Numbered from the stretch's first letter, positions 8,513 to 16,722 are shown. The stretch: 64,000 nucleotides of DNA from CAZMNY01 sp964635375 (GCA_964635375.1 CAZWOU010000011.1:7014-71013), one strand, 5' to 3'. The notes: a model not told the origin generated them from the letters alone. Translations and numbers: made by a program.

Positions 8513-9357
8513 ATGCCGCCTTTCGATTCGGCTTGCCGTCCGAAGCGAGATTGAAGGAGTACCGGATTTGGGATTCCTATTTCACGCCCTCTCATTCACA
8601 TCCAGGCAGGGACGGGAAGAGTCGGCTGATTGCTGACATAGAACGTTCACTGCCCGCGATCCAAAAGGGCTGCTTCGAGAAGCTCTGCTACTTTCCTCAC
8701 GTTGGAGTTGGGACAACGACCGATAGCGTTTTTGAGGAGCTTATTCGCACGAAACCGGAACTGATACTGAAACCGTTTGAGCGGTGGCCGAACATGCTGC
8801 TGGGAATGATCCAGCTGAACGCCAACGACACCCGCGCCTCGCTCGACGCCCTCAACCGCTGGCTTCGCGATGGACCGATGCTCGGCGTCTACTTTCCGGG
8901 CAGCGGACCGGGGGCGCTCACCTGCAACGACCGTAAGTTCCACCCGTTGATCGAACGCATCAGCGAACTTCGCGGTGTGATTATGCAGCACACTTGGTTC
9001 AAGACCGGTGGAAAGCAGGGTGCCGGCGAGTCGACGCCATCCGAACTGGCCCAGTTGGCCGGCCGCTTTCCCGAGCAAGAATTTCTTTGCGCCCACGCGG
9101 GCGGCGAATGGCAGCGTGGAATCCGCGCGGTGCGAGATTCACCCAATGTGCTCGTCGAGACTTCCGGATTCGACGCTGCGGCCGGGTTCATCGAAATGGC
9201 CGTTCGTGAACTTGGAGCGAAGCGCGTCGTGTTTGGCAGCCATCTGCCCTCGCGCTCGCTCGGCACCGAACTTGCCAAGATCATCAGCGCCCAGATCAGT
9301 GAAGAGCAGAAACGCCAGATACTCGGCGAGAACTATCGAAGGCTCCTGCGACGATAG
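8509..9357 (+). CDS. Amidohydrolase-2-like protein, cytoplasmic paralogue
   Basis: The 282-residue product overlaps the previous stop by four bases (ATGA), with GGGGAGG about 10 bases upstream, so it is coupled to that gene. No signal peptide is seen. Amidohydrolase-2 features are IWDSYFTPSHSHPG near residue 25, VIMQHTW near 160, LCAHAGGEW near 195 and VVFGSHLPSRS near 240. As in its neighbour, the aspartate normally found in the FGSD segment is His. The two may form a heteromeric or sequential pair acting on a product of the upstream exported enzymes; this is inferred from gene order alone. It is the last gene of the operon, and the next gene is convergent. Confidence 0.78.
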   Translation: MNAAFRFGLPSEARLKEYRIWDSYFTPSHSHPGRDGKSRLIADIERSLPAIQKGCFEKLCYFPHVGVGTTTDSVFEELIRTKPELILKPFERWPNMLLGMIQLNANDTRASLDALNRWLRDGPMLGVYFPGSGPGALTCNDRKFHPLIERISELRGVIMQHTWFKTGGKQGAGESTPSELAQLAGRFPEQEFLCAHAGGEWQRGIRAVRDSPNVLVETSGFDAAAGFIEMAVRELGAKRVVFGSHLPSRSLGTELAKIISAQISEEQKRQILGENYRRLLRR

Positions 9358-9380
9358 GCGTCGGGCGAACCGCTCGGCAA

Positions 9381-10217
9381 TCAATCGTTGTCGCCGTCGA
9401 GACAGAACAGCGAATCGAGCCGGTCTTTGCCGGCCGCCGCGGCGTACTCGCTGATTTCGTAGGCTTCGACCCATTGTGCCGATTCAGCTCGCGAGTCGCC
9501 GAGTCGGTTCGCCAGCATGGGGCGGAAGCGAGGGGCCCGCGGGGCGATGAGGTCTTGAAACCACTTGGCGAGCCAAACCTTCTGATCGTCTTCGCTGGCG
9601 GGGACTTGATCCGAAATGCCTTGATTGAAAGGCAAGAATTCGAACACCTGCGATTTGTGCTCGGCCAGCATCTGGACGATCTCGTCCATTTCGTTGGCGA
9701 CATCAAGCACCGCGGCCGGATCCAAGGGGCACGGCTTGGTGAACAGGTCGCACATGTAAGCGACGACCGGATCTCGACGCAGGATGGGCGTCTCGCTGCA
9801 TACCAAGGGGACGGTGACCATGTACGACGCGTCCTGAACAGCTTGACCAACTGCTCGATGGTCGGGATGGTAGTCGCACGTGCGGTGTGTCAGAACGAGA
9901 TCGGGTTGAAAAGTGCGAATCTCGCGGATGATCTTCTCGCGGACTTCCAAGGTTGGCATCAACCGTCCGTCGGGAAAATCCCAGGTCAGGTATTCTGCGC
10001 CGATTACGTTGCCCGAGTTGGCCGCCTCAACTCGGCGGACTTTGGCCAAGGATTCTGAATCTCGAAAATGATGGCCCGCGCCCCCGTTGGTGACGGAGAT
10101 CATCTTGACGATGCGGTCCCGCCGTCGATAACGGGTCGCCAAACCGCCCGCGTGGAATTCTGCATCATCTGGATGGGCGCCTAGGATGAGCAGCTTAGTT
10201 GGTGACCCACTTTGCAT
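9381..10217 (-). CDS. PIG-L/LmbE family N-acetylglucosaminyl deacetylase
   Basis: The 278-residue protein carries the family zinc motif LGAHPDDAEFHAGG near its N-terminus (AHPDD) and the downstream HRTCDYHPDHRAV motif, whose histidines complete the metal site. PIG-L enzymes remove N-acetyl groups from GlcNAc-containing substrates using zinc. ATG 10217 is chosen; a GTG six codons earlier sits right against the stop of the upstream gene. That upstream gene (GlsB/YeaQ-like) ends at 10236 on the same strand, so the two probably share a transcript. No signal peptide is evident. The specific substrate is unknown. Confidence 0.88.
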   Translation of the reverse strand: MQSGSPTKLLILGAHPDDAEFHAGGLATRYRRRDRIVKMISVTNGGAGHHFRDSESLAKVRRVEAANSGNVIGAEYLTWDFPDGRLMPTLEVREKIIREIRTFQPDLVLTHRTCDYHPDHRAVGQAVQDASYMVTVPLVCSETPILRRDPVVAYMCDLFTKPCPLDPAAVLDVANEMDEIVQMLAEHKSQVFEFLPFNQGISDQVPASEDDQKVWLAKWFQDLIAPRAPRFRPMLANRLGDSRAESAQWVEAYEISEYAAAAGKDRLDSLFCLDGDND

Positions 10218-10235
10218 TCGGCTCGTCCGCTCCAC

Positions 10236-10622
10236 TTAGTCGTCGTACGATTCTGCGTAGTCGCTGCGCCGTCGACGTCGTCTGCGCCGCCGACCCGAAC
10301 CCCCGACGTGAATTGGTCCATCACCTTCCCGAAACCAATAACCGCCAAGCAGTCGATAGAAGAACAAGATGACAAAAGCGCCAGCGGTTCCAATAAAGAA
10401 ACCGGGAACGCTGATCGGCGTCAGGATCTCTCCGTTGAAGAAATAGGCGACGATCCCGCAACCCATGATCGTGCCAAAAATTCCCATCGCCAAGGTTGCG
10501 ATTGCCCCGCCAGGATCTCGGCCCGGCATCACGGCTTTGGCCATCAGTCCGACGATCGTGCCGAACCCAATCCACTCCAGAAACTGGTGGACGAAAGGTT
10601 CGAATTGTGCCACGTAATCCAT
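10236..10622 (-). CDS. GlsB/YeaQ/YmgE family (transglycosylase-associated) membrane protein
   Basis: This 128-residue protein starts at ATG 10622 (MDYVAQFEPFVHQFLEWIG). It has three hydrophobic segments with the small-residue-rich family pattern GFGTIVGLMAKAVMPGRDP, then GIFGTIMGCGIVAYFF, then FFIGTAGAFVILFFYRLL. The C-terminal tail is unusual: a run of about nine arginines followed by SDYAESYDD, likely on the cytoplasmic side. Family members are small inner-membrane proteins often induced by stress, and their exact function is not settled. It lies 18 bases upstream of the PIG-L gene on the same strand and diverges from the BMC gene. Confidence 0.85.
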   Translation of the reverse strand: MDYVAQFEPFVHQFLEWIGFGTIVGLMAKAVMPGRDPGGAIATLAMGIFGTIMGCGIVAYFFNGEILTPISVPGFFIGTAGAFVILFFYRLLGGYWFREGDGPIHVGGSGRRRRRRRRRSDYAESYDD

Positions 10623-10722
10623 CGATACCACTCCGGTTGATTGGCGCGCAGGTATTCGCACTAATCGTCATCGGTTGCCGAACCGATCTATCTTCACACA
10701 ATCTCTGCACCAGCCGGAAAGC

Positions 10723-10746
10723 GCCGGCCGGTTCCCGCCGGCCGGC
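10723..10746. repeat. Perfect 9-bp GC palindrome with 6-base loop
   Basis: GCCGGCCGG, six bases (TTCCCG), then CCGGCCGGC lies in the divergent spacer between the GlsB-like gene and the BMC gene. There is no T-run on either side, so it is not a standard terminator. It could be an operator or an RNA hairpin in a leader. Confidence 0.6.
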
Positions 10747-10824
10747 CCCGTAGGAGTGGAAAAAGCCGAGCCGCCAAGGGGGCAGATCCCGCTTCGCGGT
10801 CCCTCCACGGCCCCAACGGCGGGC

Positions 10825-10830
10825 TATACT
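10825..10830 (+). promoter_or_regulatory. Possible -10 box (TATACT) for the BMC gene
   Basis: TATACT is close to the TATAAT consensus. If used, transcription would begin near 10837, after the ATG at 10833 and before the TTG at 10860. This supports the TTG as the true start of the BMC gene. The -35 region is not convincing. Confidence 0.35.
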
Positions 10831-10859
10831 GGATGAGAAAGAACAGGAGCAACGGCGTC

Positions 10860-11492
10860 TTGGATGATTCAATCGGAATACTGGAGACTACCGGGTGTAC
10901 GCCCGCGATGGCCGCCTTGGATGTGATGGCTAAGACCGCATCGATTCGCGTCCTCCAGGCCGAGCTCAACGACTTTCTCGGCGTTTGCATCAAGATCCAG
11001 GGCGACTTGGCCAATGTGCGCATCGCCATCGACGCCGGCCGAACCGTGGCCCAGAAGCTGCTCGGACGACCCGTCTGTAGCGTGATGGCTCAAGTTGATC
11101 CGCAAGCATGGAAAGCCATCAAGTCGCCAGCCGAGTACAATCCGCTGATCCAGCAAGCGGTTGTTGCCTACCCGGATTTTCAACGTTTTTCCACAACTTC
11201 AACCGAGGCCGAAATGCCCAGTTCACCCGACGCGATTGGCTTCATCGAAACCCAAGGTTTTACCGCGGTTATGGAGGCCATTGACACCGCTTGCAAGGCC
11301 GCCAATGTAGAAGTTGTCGGCAAAGAGAAACTGGGCGGCGGCTACGTGACCGTCGTAATTCAAGGCGATGTCGCTGCAGTCGAAGCCGCCATCGCAGCTG
11401 GCAGCGTCAAGGTCGAGGGGCTCGGCCAGCTGATCGCGACCCACGTCATTGCCCGACCAACGCCCTCGGTGCTCAGCCTTCTCCCCAAGTAG
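10860..11492 (+). CDS. Tandem bacterial microcompartment (BMC) shell protein, orphan
   Basis: The 210-residue protein contains two BMC domains. The first covers about residues 4-90 (SIGILETTGCTPAMAALD ... VCIKIQGDLANVRIAIDAG). The second covers about 130-205 (AIGFIETQGFTAVMEAID ... GGGYVTVVIQGDVAAVEAA). A linker of about 35 residues joins them and a short tail, SVLSLLPK, ends the protein. This is the BMC-T arrangement, which forms trimeric pseudohexamer tiles of shells, sometimes with a gated central pore. I chose TTG 10860, which has AGGAG ten bases upstream and starts at the domain; ATG 10833 would add nine residues. No other shell or encapsulated-enzyme gene lies within the window, so its partners are unknown or elsewhere. 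Confidence 0.9.
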   Translation: MDDSIGILETTGCTPAMAALDVMAKTASIRVLQAELNDFLGVCIKIQGDLANVRIAIDAGRTVAQKLLGRPVCSVMAQVDPQAWKAIKSPAEYNPLIQQAVVAYPDFQRFSTTSTEAEMPSSPDAIGFIETQGFTAVMEAIDTACKAANVEVVGKEKLGGGYVTVVIQGDVAAVEAAIAAGSVKVEGLGQLIATHVIARPTPSVLSLLPK

Positions 11493-11499
11493 CCCCCGG

Positions 11500-11527
11500 G
11501 TAGCCCCGTCCAGGTAGCCCCGTCCAG
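11500..11527. repeat. Two tandem 14-bp copies (GTAGCCCCGTCCAG)
   Basis: Two identical 14-bp units lie directly after the BMC stop codon, with a partial third copy before them. No hairpin or T-run is associated. Probably replication slippage. Confidence 0.6.
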
Positions 11528-11769
11528 TCTCGCCGTCCCACCATCCCTTCCTCCCTCGAAGTGCTAGCACGCATTGGGGCCGTAGTGCACCGTTGGCAAG
11601 CTGCGAATGGACGGATAAAGCCTCTATTTATCGGCTGTGGCCGAACCAGACGAACGGATGAGAAACCGAGTTCTCGTCAACCCTGGCCGGGATTTTGCCG
11701 AAGAAGCACGTGTGAGGGGCAATTCGCCAGAGTTGGAATGGAATCCACCACCCATCAGGTCGCCGCATC

Positions 11770-12663
11770 GTGACTCGCCTATCGATTTTGACATCCTGGC
11801 CTGCCAACGACAGCATTCACGAAGATACTCTGGCGTCGATTCTGCAGAATCGGCCTGCCCAATGCGAGATCATCGTGGTCCATCGAGGCGAATACGGCGA
11901 TCCATATGAACTGGCCTCGGAAGTTCGCTTCATTTCCGCCGCCCCCCGGGCAAGTCAGCTGGAGATGCTCAATCTGGGCGCGGACGAGGCGGATGGCGAG
12001 ATACTGCACATCATCCAAGGCGGGCTTGAAGCCACCGATGGTTGGGCGGACGCGGCGTTGGAGCATTTTGAGGAGCCGGAGGTTGTCGCGGTCGCACCTG
12101 CCGTTTTGGACGCTGGGGAAGAGCGAATTGTGGTTGCGGGAGTTGAACTTAGCTCAGCCGGATCGCGCGGTCTTTGCGGCGTTGGATACTCGATTGCCTC
12201 CACGGACACCGCCCGCTTGCAGCCCACAGGGCCGGCGTTGATGGCCGGCTTCTACCGGATCGATGCCTGGGACGCAGCTTGGGGTCTCGATAACAGCATG
12301 GGAGAGACCGCCGACATTGATCTGGCTGTCCACCTGGAGCGGCTCGGCAGATGCAGTTTGGCGACGAATTGCCGGCTCAACCTGGTCGAATCGATCACCT
12401 CGGCGGAGTCCGCCATATGTGCTGGCCGAAATCGACAGAGATTGTTCTTACGGCATCAACAACGCCAACAACTCTCGCCTTCGGGCAACAAAACGGCCTC
12501 AATTCTGGAATGGGCGACTGAATTCTACCGACCGACCGCTTGGGCTCGAGCGTTGGGCCGGCTGACCGCGAAGCTCTCCTCCCGCGAAGTCGCGCAGGCG
12601 GAACGGCGGTGGCGTCAGGTGATCGAGGAATCGACACAGACGGAAGTTCGCCGTGCCGCTTAG
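11770..12663 (+). CDS. Glycosyltransferase family 2-like protein
   Basis: The 297-residue product starts at GTG 11770 with LSILTSWPANDSIHEDTLASI. That is followed by CEIIVVHRGEYGDPYELA and LNLGADEADGEILHIIQGG, the pattern of a GT-A fold nucleotide-sugar binding half, with DEADGEIL and IIQGG in place of the usual DxD/LLDDD segment. The middle (GPALMAGFYRIDAWDAAWGLD) and ETADIDLAVHLERLG match the acceptor/ED segment of GT2 enzymes. No membrane segment is present. The degenerate DxD leaves open a non-catalytic role. It follows the BMC gene after a 277-base spacer, so co-transcription is doubtful. Donor and acceptor cannot be inferred. Confidence 0.65.
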   Translation: MTRLSILTSWPANDSIHEDTLASILQNRPAQCEIIVVHRGEYGDPYELASEVRFISAAPRASQLEMLNLGADEADGEILHIIQGGLEATDGWADAALEHFEEPEVVAVAPAVLDAGEERIVVAGVELSSAGSRGLCGVGYSIASTDTARLQPTGPALMAGFYRIDAWDAAWGLDNSMGETADIDLAVHLERLGRCSLATNCRLNLVESITSAESAICAGRNRQRLFLRHQQRQQLSPSGNKTASILEWATEFYRPTAWARALGRLTAKLSSREVAQAERRWRQVIEESTQTEVRRAA

Positions 12664-12843
12664 CCTTGGCGTAGGCGGCTTAGCTACCTCGCTAGAATGA
12701 GGCGGTCAGAGTAAGATGCCAGATAGGGGAGTTGTGTTCGATTCTCGAATCAGACTACGACTCTTGATAAAGCGATCTCGCGTCTACATGCGGCCCGGCG
12801 CCAGCGAGTAGACTTCTCGACGCCGTGTTTGGAGTTCAATCCA

Positions 12844-13296
12844 ATGTCGGATTTGGCGGTGGGACGTCCGATGGAAATCCTGCTCGTTGAGGACAGCCTC
12901 ATCGATGCGCGGATTACGATCGAAGCGCTCCAACAAAGCGGAGTCAAACATCGTTTGACACTCATCCGCGATGGCGACGAATGCCTTCAGTTTCTCAAGC
13001 AACAAGGCATGTTTGCCAAAGCCCCCAGCCCTGATCTCGTCTTGCTCGATTTGAACCTGCCGAACCGCGACGGTTTTGAATTGCTCGACTGCATCAACGA
13101 TGACGATCGGTTGAAAAGCGTGCCGGTTGTTGTGTTGACTTCCGAAGACGGCAGCGACGTTCGCGACCGTTGCGAGAACCTGCATGTGCAGTCGTTCATT
13201 CACAAGCCGGTGAACATCGAGAAGTTTCTGCACACGATTCAAGTGCTTCGTCGCGACTGGCTTCAGGGCGTGCTACTGCCCAGTGCTCAAGAATAG
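12844..13296 (+). CDS. Stand-alone response-regulator receiver protein (Rcp1/CheY type)
   Basis: This 150-residue single-domain receiver has the full active site: acidic pair E16-D17 (LLVEDS), phosphoacceptor D69 (VLLDLNLPNRDG), T99 (VVVLTS) and K121 (HKPVN). ATG 12844 is preferred, with GGAG nine bases upstream. There is no output domain, and the segment around residues 40-63 is slightly expanded as in the cyanobacterial phytochrome regulator Rcp1 group. It would take phosphate from a histidine kinase encoded elsewhere, since none is in the window. It is a single-gene unit between the glycosyltransferase and the convergent pepT. Confidence 0.93.
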   Translation: MSDLAVGRPMEILLVEDSLIDARITIEALQQSGVKHRLTLIRDGDECLQFLKQQGMFAKAPSPDLVLLDLNLPNRDGFELLDCINDDDRLKSVPVVVLTSEDGSDVRDRCENLHVQSFIHKPVNIEKFLHTIQVLRRDWLQGVLLPSAQE

Positions 13297-13376
13297 CGCG
13301 GCACAAGAGCAACACGGCTCAAGAGTAACGCGAATCGCCCGTCTGGGATCCGCTGTGCGCCGGCGTCTGAGTCGTA

Positions 13377-14612
13377 TCAGTTGAGACGCTCGCGACCCCA
13401 GAGTTGGACGAGTTCGATGAGCACTTCGACGGCTTGCGACATCTCGTCCAGGCAGGCCCATTCCAGCGGTGAATGCGGATTGTGCTGGCCGGTCGAGAGA
13501 TTCGGCGTGGGCAATCCTTTCTCGGTCAACGCTGAGCCGTCTGTGCCGCCCCGAATAATCGACTTGGTGGCCGTTCGGCCCAATCGAACGTGTGCCTGCT
13601 CGGCAAGGTCGACAGCTCGAGGCTCAGCCTTCAAGCCGTCGCCCAGATTTCGATATTGTCTCTTGATCTCCACATCAATTCGACAACCGGGGAACTGACG
13701 CTCTATCCGCCCGGCGGTCTCGCGCAGCAGGTCGGCGTGTGACCGCAGGCCCATTTCGTCGAAGTCGCGAAGCAGGATGCGAACGGTCGTTTCGGCAACT
13801 CCGCCCTGGAAGACATAGGGATGCAGGAACCCCTCGCGATCCGAGGTCGACTCGGGTGATCGTTCCTCGCCAGGCAGGGCGTCGACAAACGCGGCTGCGA
13901 CGCGAACCGCGTTGACCATGCGATCTTTAGCGATCGAAGGGTGAATATTGACGCCCTGGATCGTCACGATAGCCACATCGGCGGAGAAAGTCTCCACGTC
14001 AATCTGACAGGCGCCGGGACCATCCATGGTGTAGCAAACGGCTGCGCCGATCGCTTCGATATCAACGTGGTCAACTCCGTGACCAATTTCTTCGTCGCAA
14101 GTAAAGAGGATCCGAACGGGCGCGTGTTGGATGTCGGGATGCTCGCGCAAGTGATGGGCGAGCTCCATGATCACGGCAATCCCAGCCTTGTCGTCGCCGC
14201 CGAGCAGCGTGGTTCCATCGGACGTGATCAGCGTGGCGCCAACCAAATGGTCCAATTCGGGGTTTTCTCGCGTGGTGATGGTCAGAGACCCGTTGGGAAG
14301 TTGAATATCGCCGCCTGGGTAGTCGGCAATCACCTGCGGCCGGATGTTGGCGCCGCTCGTTTCGGGAGAGGTGTCGACGTGCGAATTGAGGGCCACCGTG
14401 GGCGAGTTCGGTTCGCCGGGAATCAGTGCGGTGACCAGGCCGTACTGATCCTGACTGACTTCGTCCGCGCCCAATGCTTTGAGCTGCTCGGCCAACAACC
14501 GCCCAACTTCAAGTTGCCCGTCCGAACTGGGGTACTTTGTCTGAGTTTCGTCGGCGGTCGAATCAATTGCAACGTACTGGAGAAATCGTTCGAGCAAGCG
14601 TTCGCGATTCAT
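13377..14612 (-). CDS. pepT: Peptidase T (tripeptide aminopeptidase)
   Basis: The 411-residue product is close to the usual length for PepT, a cytoplasmic M20B zinc peptidase that releases the N-terminal residue of tripeptides. Visible landmarks are VALNSHVDTSPETSGANIR (H78, D80), TTLLGGDDKAGIAVIME with the bridging Asp, the catalytic glutamate pair in FTCDEEIGHGVDH, IRGGTDGSALTEKGLPTPNL, and STGQHNPHSPLEW near the C-terminus with the last metal His. It stands alone, convergent with the receiver gene and divergent from the exonuclease gene. Confidence 0.93.
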   Translation of the reverse strand: MNRERLLERFLQYVAIDSTADETQTKYPSSDGQLEVGRLLAEQLKALGADEVSQDQYGLVTALIPGEPNSPTVALNSHVDTSPETSGANIRPQVIADYPGGDIQLPNGSLTITTRENPELDHLVGATLITSDGTTLLGGDDKAGIAVIMELAHHLREHPDIQHAPVRILFTCDEEIGHGVDHVDIEAIGAAVCYTMDGPGACQIDVETFSADVAIVTIQGVNIHPSIAKDRMVNAVRVAAAFVDALPGEERSPESTSDREGFLHPYVFQGGVAETTVRILLRDFDEMGLRSHADLLRETAGRIERQFPGCRIDVEIKRQYRNLGDGLKAEPRAVDLAEQAHVRLGRTATKSIIRGGTDGSALTEKGLPTPNLSTGQHNPHSPLEWACLDEMSQAVEVLIELVQLWGRERLN

Positions 14613-14724
14613 GGCTTCTGTCCGTGCTTGTGACGCGGTGATCGGCGCCCCATATTGGTAGGGCGAGCGGTGGTCGGGCAGTCATCATGAAGGACGAAAA
14701 CCGTCAAGGAAAGGGGGCCAACCT

Positions 14725-15537
14725 ATGGTTGAAACTGGGATCCGATTTTTTATCTTTGACGTCGAAAGCGTGGCCGACGGAAAACTGGTTTCCGATCTTC
14801 GCTATCCGGGCGAGAACCTCGAGCCCGCCGACGCCGTGCAGCGATATCGCATGGAACTGATGGAAAAGTACGACTCGGACTTTGTTCCGTACACGTTTCA
14901 GGTTCCCGTTTCCGTCGTCGTAGGAAAAGTGGGAGCCGACTTTCGCTTAGTCGATCTGGTCGCCTTAGACGATCCCGAATACCGCCCGCACATTATCACC
15001 GAGAAATTTTGGAGAGGCTGGAGCGCCTACCACCAACCGACACTCGTCAGTTTCAACGGTCGTACTTTTGACATGCCCCTCATGGAGTTAGCGGCCTTTC
15101 GTTTCGGCGTATCCATCCCAAAGTGGTTCAACATCCAGGGAAAGAGCTTCGAGCAGCCACGCAACCGGTTCAACGTGGCAGCTCATTTTGATCTCCACGA
15201 TATGCTCACCAACCACGGCGCCAGTCGATTCACGGGCGGGTTGAACTTGGCCGCGAACTTGCTGGGAAAGCCGGGCAAGATGGATGTCCAGGGCTACATG
15301 GTCCAAGATCTGTATGACGATGGGAAGCTCGAACAAATCAACGACTATTGCCGCTGCGACGTTCTTGATACCTACTTCGTGTTCCTGCGAGCCAACGTCA
15401 TGTTGGGAAACCTGACCATTGAGCAGGAGCGGGAGATCGTGGAAGAGACGCGGCAGTGGATCGCAGCGCGTTCCGGCTCGTCTCCCGCCTACGCCAACTA
15501 CCTGAACAACTGGGGCGATTGGCACAATCCTTGGTGA
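14725..15537 (+). CDS. PolB-like 3'-5' exonuclease (PF10108-type)
   Basis: This 270-residue protein has an exonuclease fold of the DnaQ/RNase H type. FIFDVESVADGKLV supplies the first acidic pair (D and E) and LVSFNGRTFDMPLMELAA is the second motif. FDLHDMLTNHG and CRCDVLDTYFVFLR complete the metal-binding acidic set. The family is annotated as a predicted 3'-5' exonuclease related to the PolB proofreading domain; here it is free-standing with no polymerase domain, so it likely trims DNA or RNA in repair. ATG 14725 follows AAAGGGGG at normal spacing. It is convergent with the VWA gene. Confidence 0.85.
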   Translation: MVETGIRFFIFDVESVADGKLVSDLRYPGENLEPADAVQRYRMELMEKYDSDFVPYTFQVPVSVVVGKVGADFRLVDLVALDDPEYRPHIITEKFWRGWSAYHQPTLVSFNGRTFDMPLMELAAFRFGVSIPKWFNIQGKSFEQPRNRFNVAAHFDLHDMLTNHGASRFTGGLNLAANLLGKPGKMDVQGYMVQDLYDDGKLEQINDYCRCDVLDTYFVFLRANVMLGNLTIEQEREIVEETRQWIAARSGSSPAYANYLNNWGDWHNPW

Positions 15538-15564
15538 TCAGCTTCCAGTAGAACGACTCGGCGA

Positions 15565-16722
15565 TCATTCCAGCAGTTTGAACGCTTCGATGACTTTGTC
15601 CTTGTGACGGCTGCCGAAGACGAGCACCATCAGCTTGGCCATGATTTGTCGTTCGTCGGCCGTAAGGAACGCTTCGCCGCCGCCCATCTGAGCGATCTCG
15701 ATGAACTCGGGAATCCGCCTCGGCTGTCGGCATGTCACCGTGCTGACGACGCCTTTGTTCTGACCTTGAAAGTCAGATGCGATTTGTAAACAGTCGCGAA
15801 GAAACTGCTTGTGGGGCGGGGCGTCGCCGAACAACAGGATGATCTTTCGCGCTCGACCGCGAAATTGGTTGGCATCCACCGACCATCGCAATCCTTCGTG
15901 CACTGCTTCTGGATGGTCGCCGCCGCCGCCCGCGGCGATCGGGCGAAGAAACTCCTCCACCTTCAACACGTCACTTGTAAGCGGCAGACCCTTGACCACG
16001 TACTCGTCGCCATCGTCCCGATACGTGCAAATGCTGATGCGTGCTTTCGGAACAAGCTTGACCAGCACCGAACCGATTCGATTGACCTGCGCTTTTACCT
16101 CGCGAATCTCGCCGCCCATGCTTCCCGTACTGTCGAAGGCCAGCACGATATCCAATCCGTTGCGTCGCAGATTCTGAATCAGGCCATCCCAACTGCCGCC
16201 CGATGTCGAACCGCCGCCCCCCGCGCTGAATTCGCCGACTGAAAAATCGCCTGAGTCGCCGCCGGTCGATGGCGAAGTTACCGCGAGCTCCTCGGTCGAG
16301 TCGCTCGATTCCGTCGCCACAGGCGGCGCTACCTCCAAATCCTCGGCTTCGTTCATCTCCGCCTTCTGCTCCGCCACTTCCTCCGCGTCAAACTCCTCGG
16401 TTTGCGAGGTGTCAAGGACTTCGGAGGGGAGCTCGCCGATCAGCACGTCCTCCCCTAACCCTTCGCCACCCTGCCCGCCGAAAGTAATGAACGCAGCCAA
16501 AATCATCAGCAACATGTGAAAGACAATCGACACCAAGGTCGACAACGATTTGTCCAACCAACGCTTGGCGAAAGGTCGCGTGTCCTCTTTGCCCTCATCC
16601 GTGTCATTTTCCGCGTTGGGCAGCGACACTTGCTGAGAGCAATGGGGACAGGTCGCAGATCCGCCAAGTTGCTCGGCCGTGATCGTGAAAGGACGACTGC
16701 AATGAAAGCAGGAGAGTTGCAT
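15565..16722 (-). CDS. Zinc-ribbon/transmembrane/VWA-domain protein
   Basis: The 385-residue product has three parts. An N-terminal zinc ribbon has cysteines at 5, 8, 25 and 28 (CFHC, CPHC). One membrane helix covers about residues 60-81 (LSTLVSIVFHMLLMILAAF), followed by a long acidic, Ser/Gly-rich linker. The C-terminal von Willebrand A domain starts near 190 with a MIDAS motif FDSTGSMGGE (D197). The VWA domain would face the periplasmic side if the zinc ribbon is cytoplasmic. The start is ATG 16722; a TTG five codons upstream is possible. Similar zinc-ribbon plus VWA proteins occur in planctomycetes, but no function is known. No partner such as a MoxR ATPase is adjacent. Confidence 0.8.
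   Translation of the reverse strand: MQLSCFHCSRPFTITAEQLGGSATCPHCSQQVSLPNAENDTDEGKEDTRPFAKRWLDKSLSTLVSIVFHMLLMILAAFITFGGQGGEGLGEDVLIGELPSEVLDTSQTEEFDAEEVAEQKAEMNEAEDLEVAPPVATESSDSTEELAVTSPSTGGDSGDFSVGEFSAGGGGSTSGGSWDGLIQNLRRNGLDIVLAFDSTGSMGGEIREVKAQVNRIGSVLVKLVPKARISICTYRDDGDEYVVKGLPLTSDVLKVEEFLRPIAAGGGGDHPEAVHEGLRWSVDANQFRGRARKIILLFGDAPPHKQFLRDCLQIASDFQGQNKGVVSTVTCRQPRRIPEFIEIAQMGGGEAFLTADERQIMAKLMVLVFGSRHKDKVIEAFKLLE

Noticed and set aside
9474..10058. 194-codon plus-strand frame inside the PIG-L gene
   Set aside because: The minus strand has the PIG-L metal motifs throughout this stretch.
12736..12751. GTTCGATTC string that could be a tRNA T-arm
   Set aside because: The flanking bases cannot pair into a T-stem, there is no acceptor stem or anticodon arm, and the local structure is just a short GATTC/GAATC inverted repeat.
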